Shown piece by piece: positions 13,021-13,133 of a stretch of DNA of 13,133 nt. The stretch comes from an uncultured Lachnospiraceae bacterium (GTDB taxonomy: Bacteria > Bacillota > Clostridia > Lachnospirales > Lachnospiraceae). Every line of letters starts with the position of its first letter. Position 1 is the first letter of the stretch. The translations under genes and the position numbers were made by a program. The DNA is taken from NCBI GenBank assembly GCA_910579645.1, contig CAJTVK010000121.1:1-13133 (forward strand), read 5' to 3'. The notes beneath the pieces were generated by a model. It had not been told where the DNA came from. It made no database searches and was given only the letters and a program-made list of their open reading frames with translations.

Positions 13021-13133
13021 GGGGAAAATCACGGAAATCAATTTTGGGTTTTATGACTGCGCAGCTGCCGGACACGGGAGTTTATAGACAGCCGATACCC
13101 CGCGGCAAGAGAGCCGGCCTGTGCACGGAACCA
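13014..13133 (+). CDS. Possible 5' end of a gene running off the window
   Basis: A TTG at 13014 with GGAGGGA (13004-13010) just upstream opens a frame that continues for all 40 codons to the window edge. The peptide (MERGKSRKSILGFMTAQLPD onward) matches nothing I recognise. The frame could equally be chance, since the ribosome site overlaps the predicted nfo promoter on the other strand. No good plus-strand promoter was seen. Confidence 0.25.
   Translation, partial: MERGKSRKSILGFMTAQLPDTGVYRQPIPRGKRAGLCTEP

Noticed and set aside
12706..13056. 116-codon plus-strand frame at the right end
   Set aside because: It overlaps the nfo start and its hairpin-rich leader, has no ribosome site, and ends in a different frame from the better-placed start at 13014.

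Overview
The window reads as chromosomal DNA of a Clostridia member, most likely Lachnospiraceae. That placement is an inference from the gene types (AsnA, a Clostridia-type HPr-like protein, a radical SAM/DUF4130 pair), purine-rich Shine-Dalgarno sites and codon style; no rRNA or marker gene fixes the species. No tRNA, rRNA or CRISPR array was seen.

Layout. Bases 69-2147 (+) hold a lipoprotein and a MATE-family exporter in one likely operon. A strong hairpin separates them from asnA on the minus strand (2237-3247), which has its own promoter. Behind asnA, also on the minus strand, lies an AT-rich Rpn/PD-(D/E)XK-like gene (3479-4414) closed by its own terminator. Next to its promoter sits a 166-bp palindromic MITE-like element (4499-4664). 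A GNAT acetyltransferase follows on plus (4955-5821), then a stretch of possible repeat and insertion-sequence debris (5850-6060).

The right half is rich in DNA-maintenance genes. A radical SAM 'DNA modification/repair' protein (6160-7512) and a DUF4130 protein (7775-8545) form a conserved but biochemically unexplained pair. The promoter in front of the pair (TTGAAA-17-TAAGAT) is flanked by two close matches to the Firmicutes LexA box, so it is probably part of the SOS response. Five tandem 41-bp hairpin-forming units lie between the two genes. Then come a small HPr-like protein without the active-site histidine (8772-8999), a large fusion of a RecB/Cas4-like nuclease domain to an XPD/DinG-type iron-sulfur helicase (9274-11781), and endonuclease IV (nfo, minus, 11906-12775). 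The nfo gene has a roughly 210-nt leader with several predicted hairpins, part of which is repeated upstream of the radical SAM promoter. A possible gene fragment runs off the right edge.

The strongest lead is the LexA-box-controlled radical SAM/DUF4130 operon with its intercistronic hairpin array. The dispersed repeats (the MITE, a lone terminus-like copy at 8996, and the leader repeat) come next.
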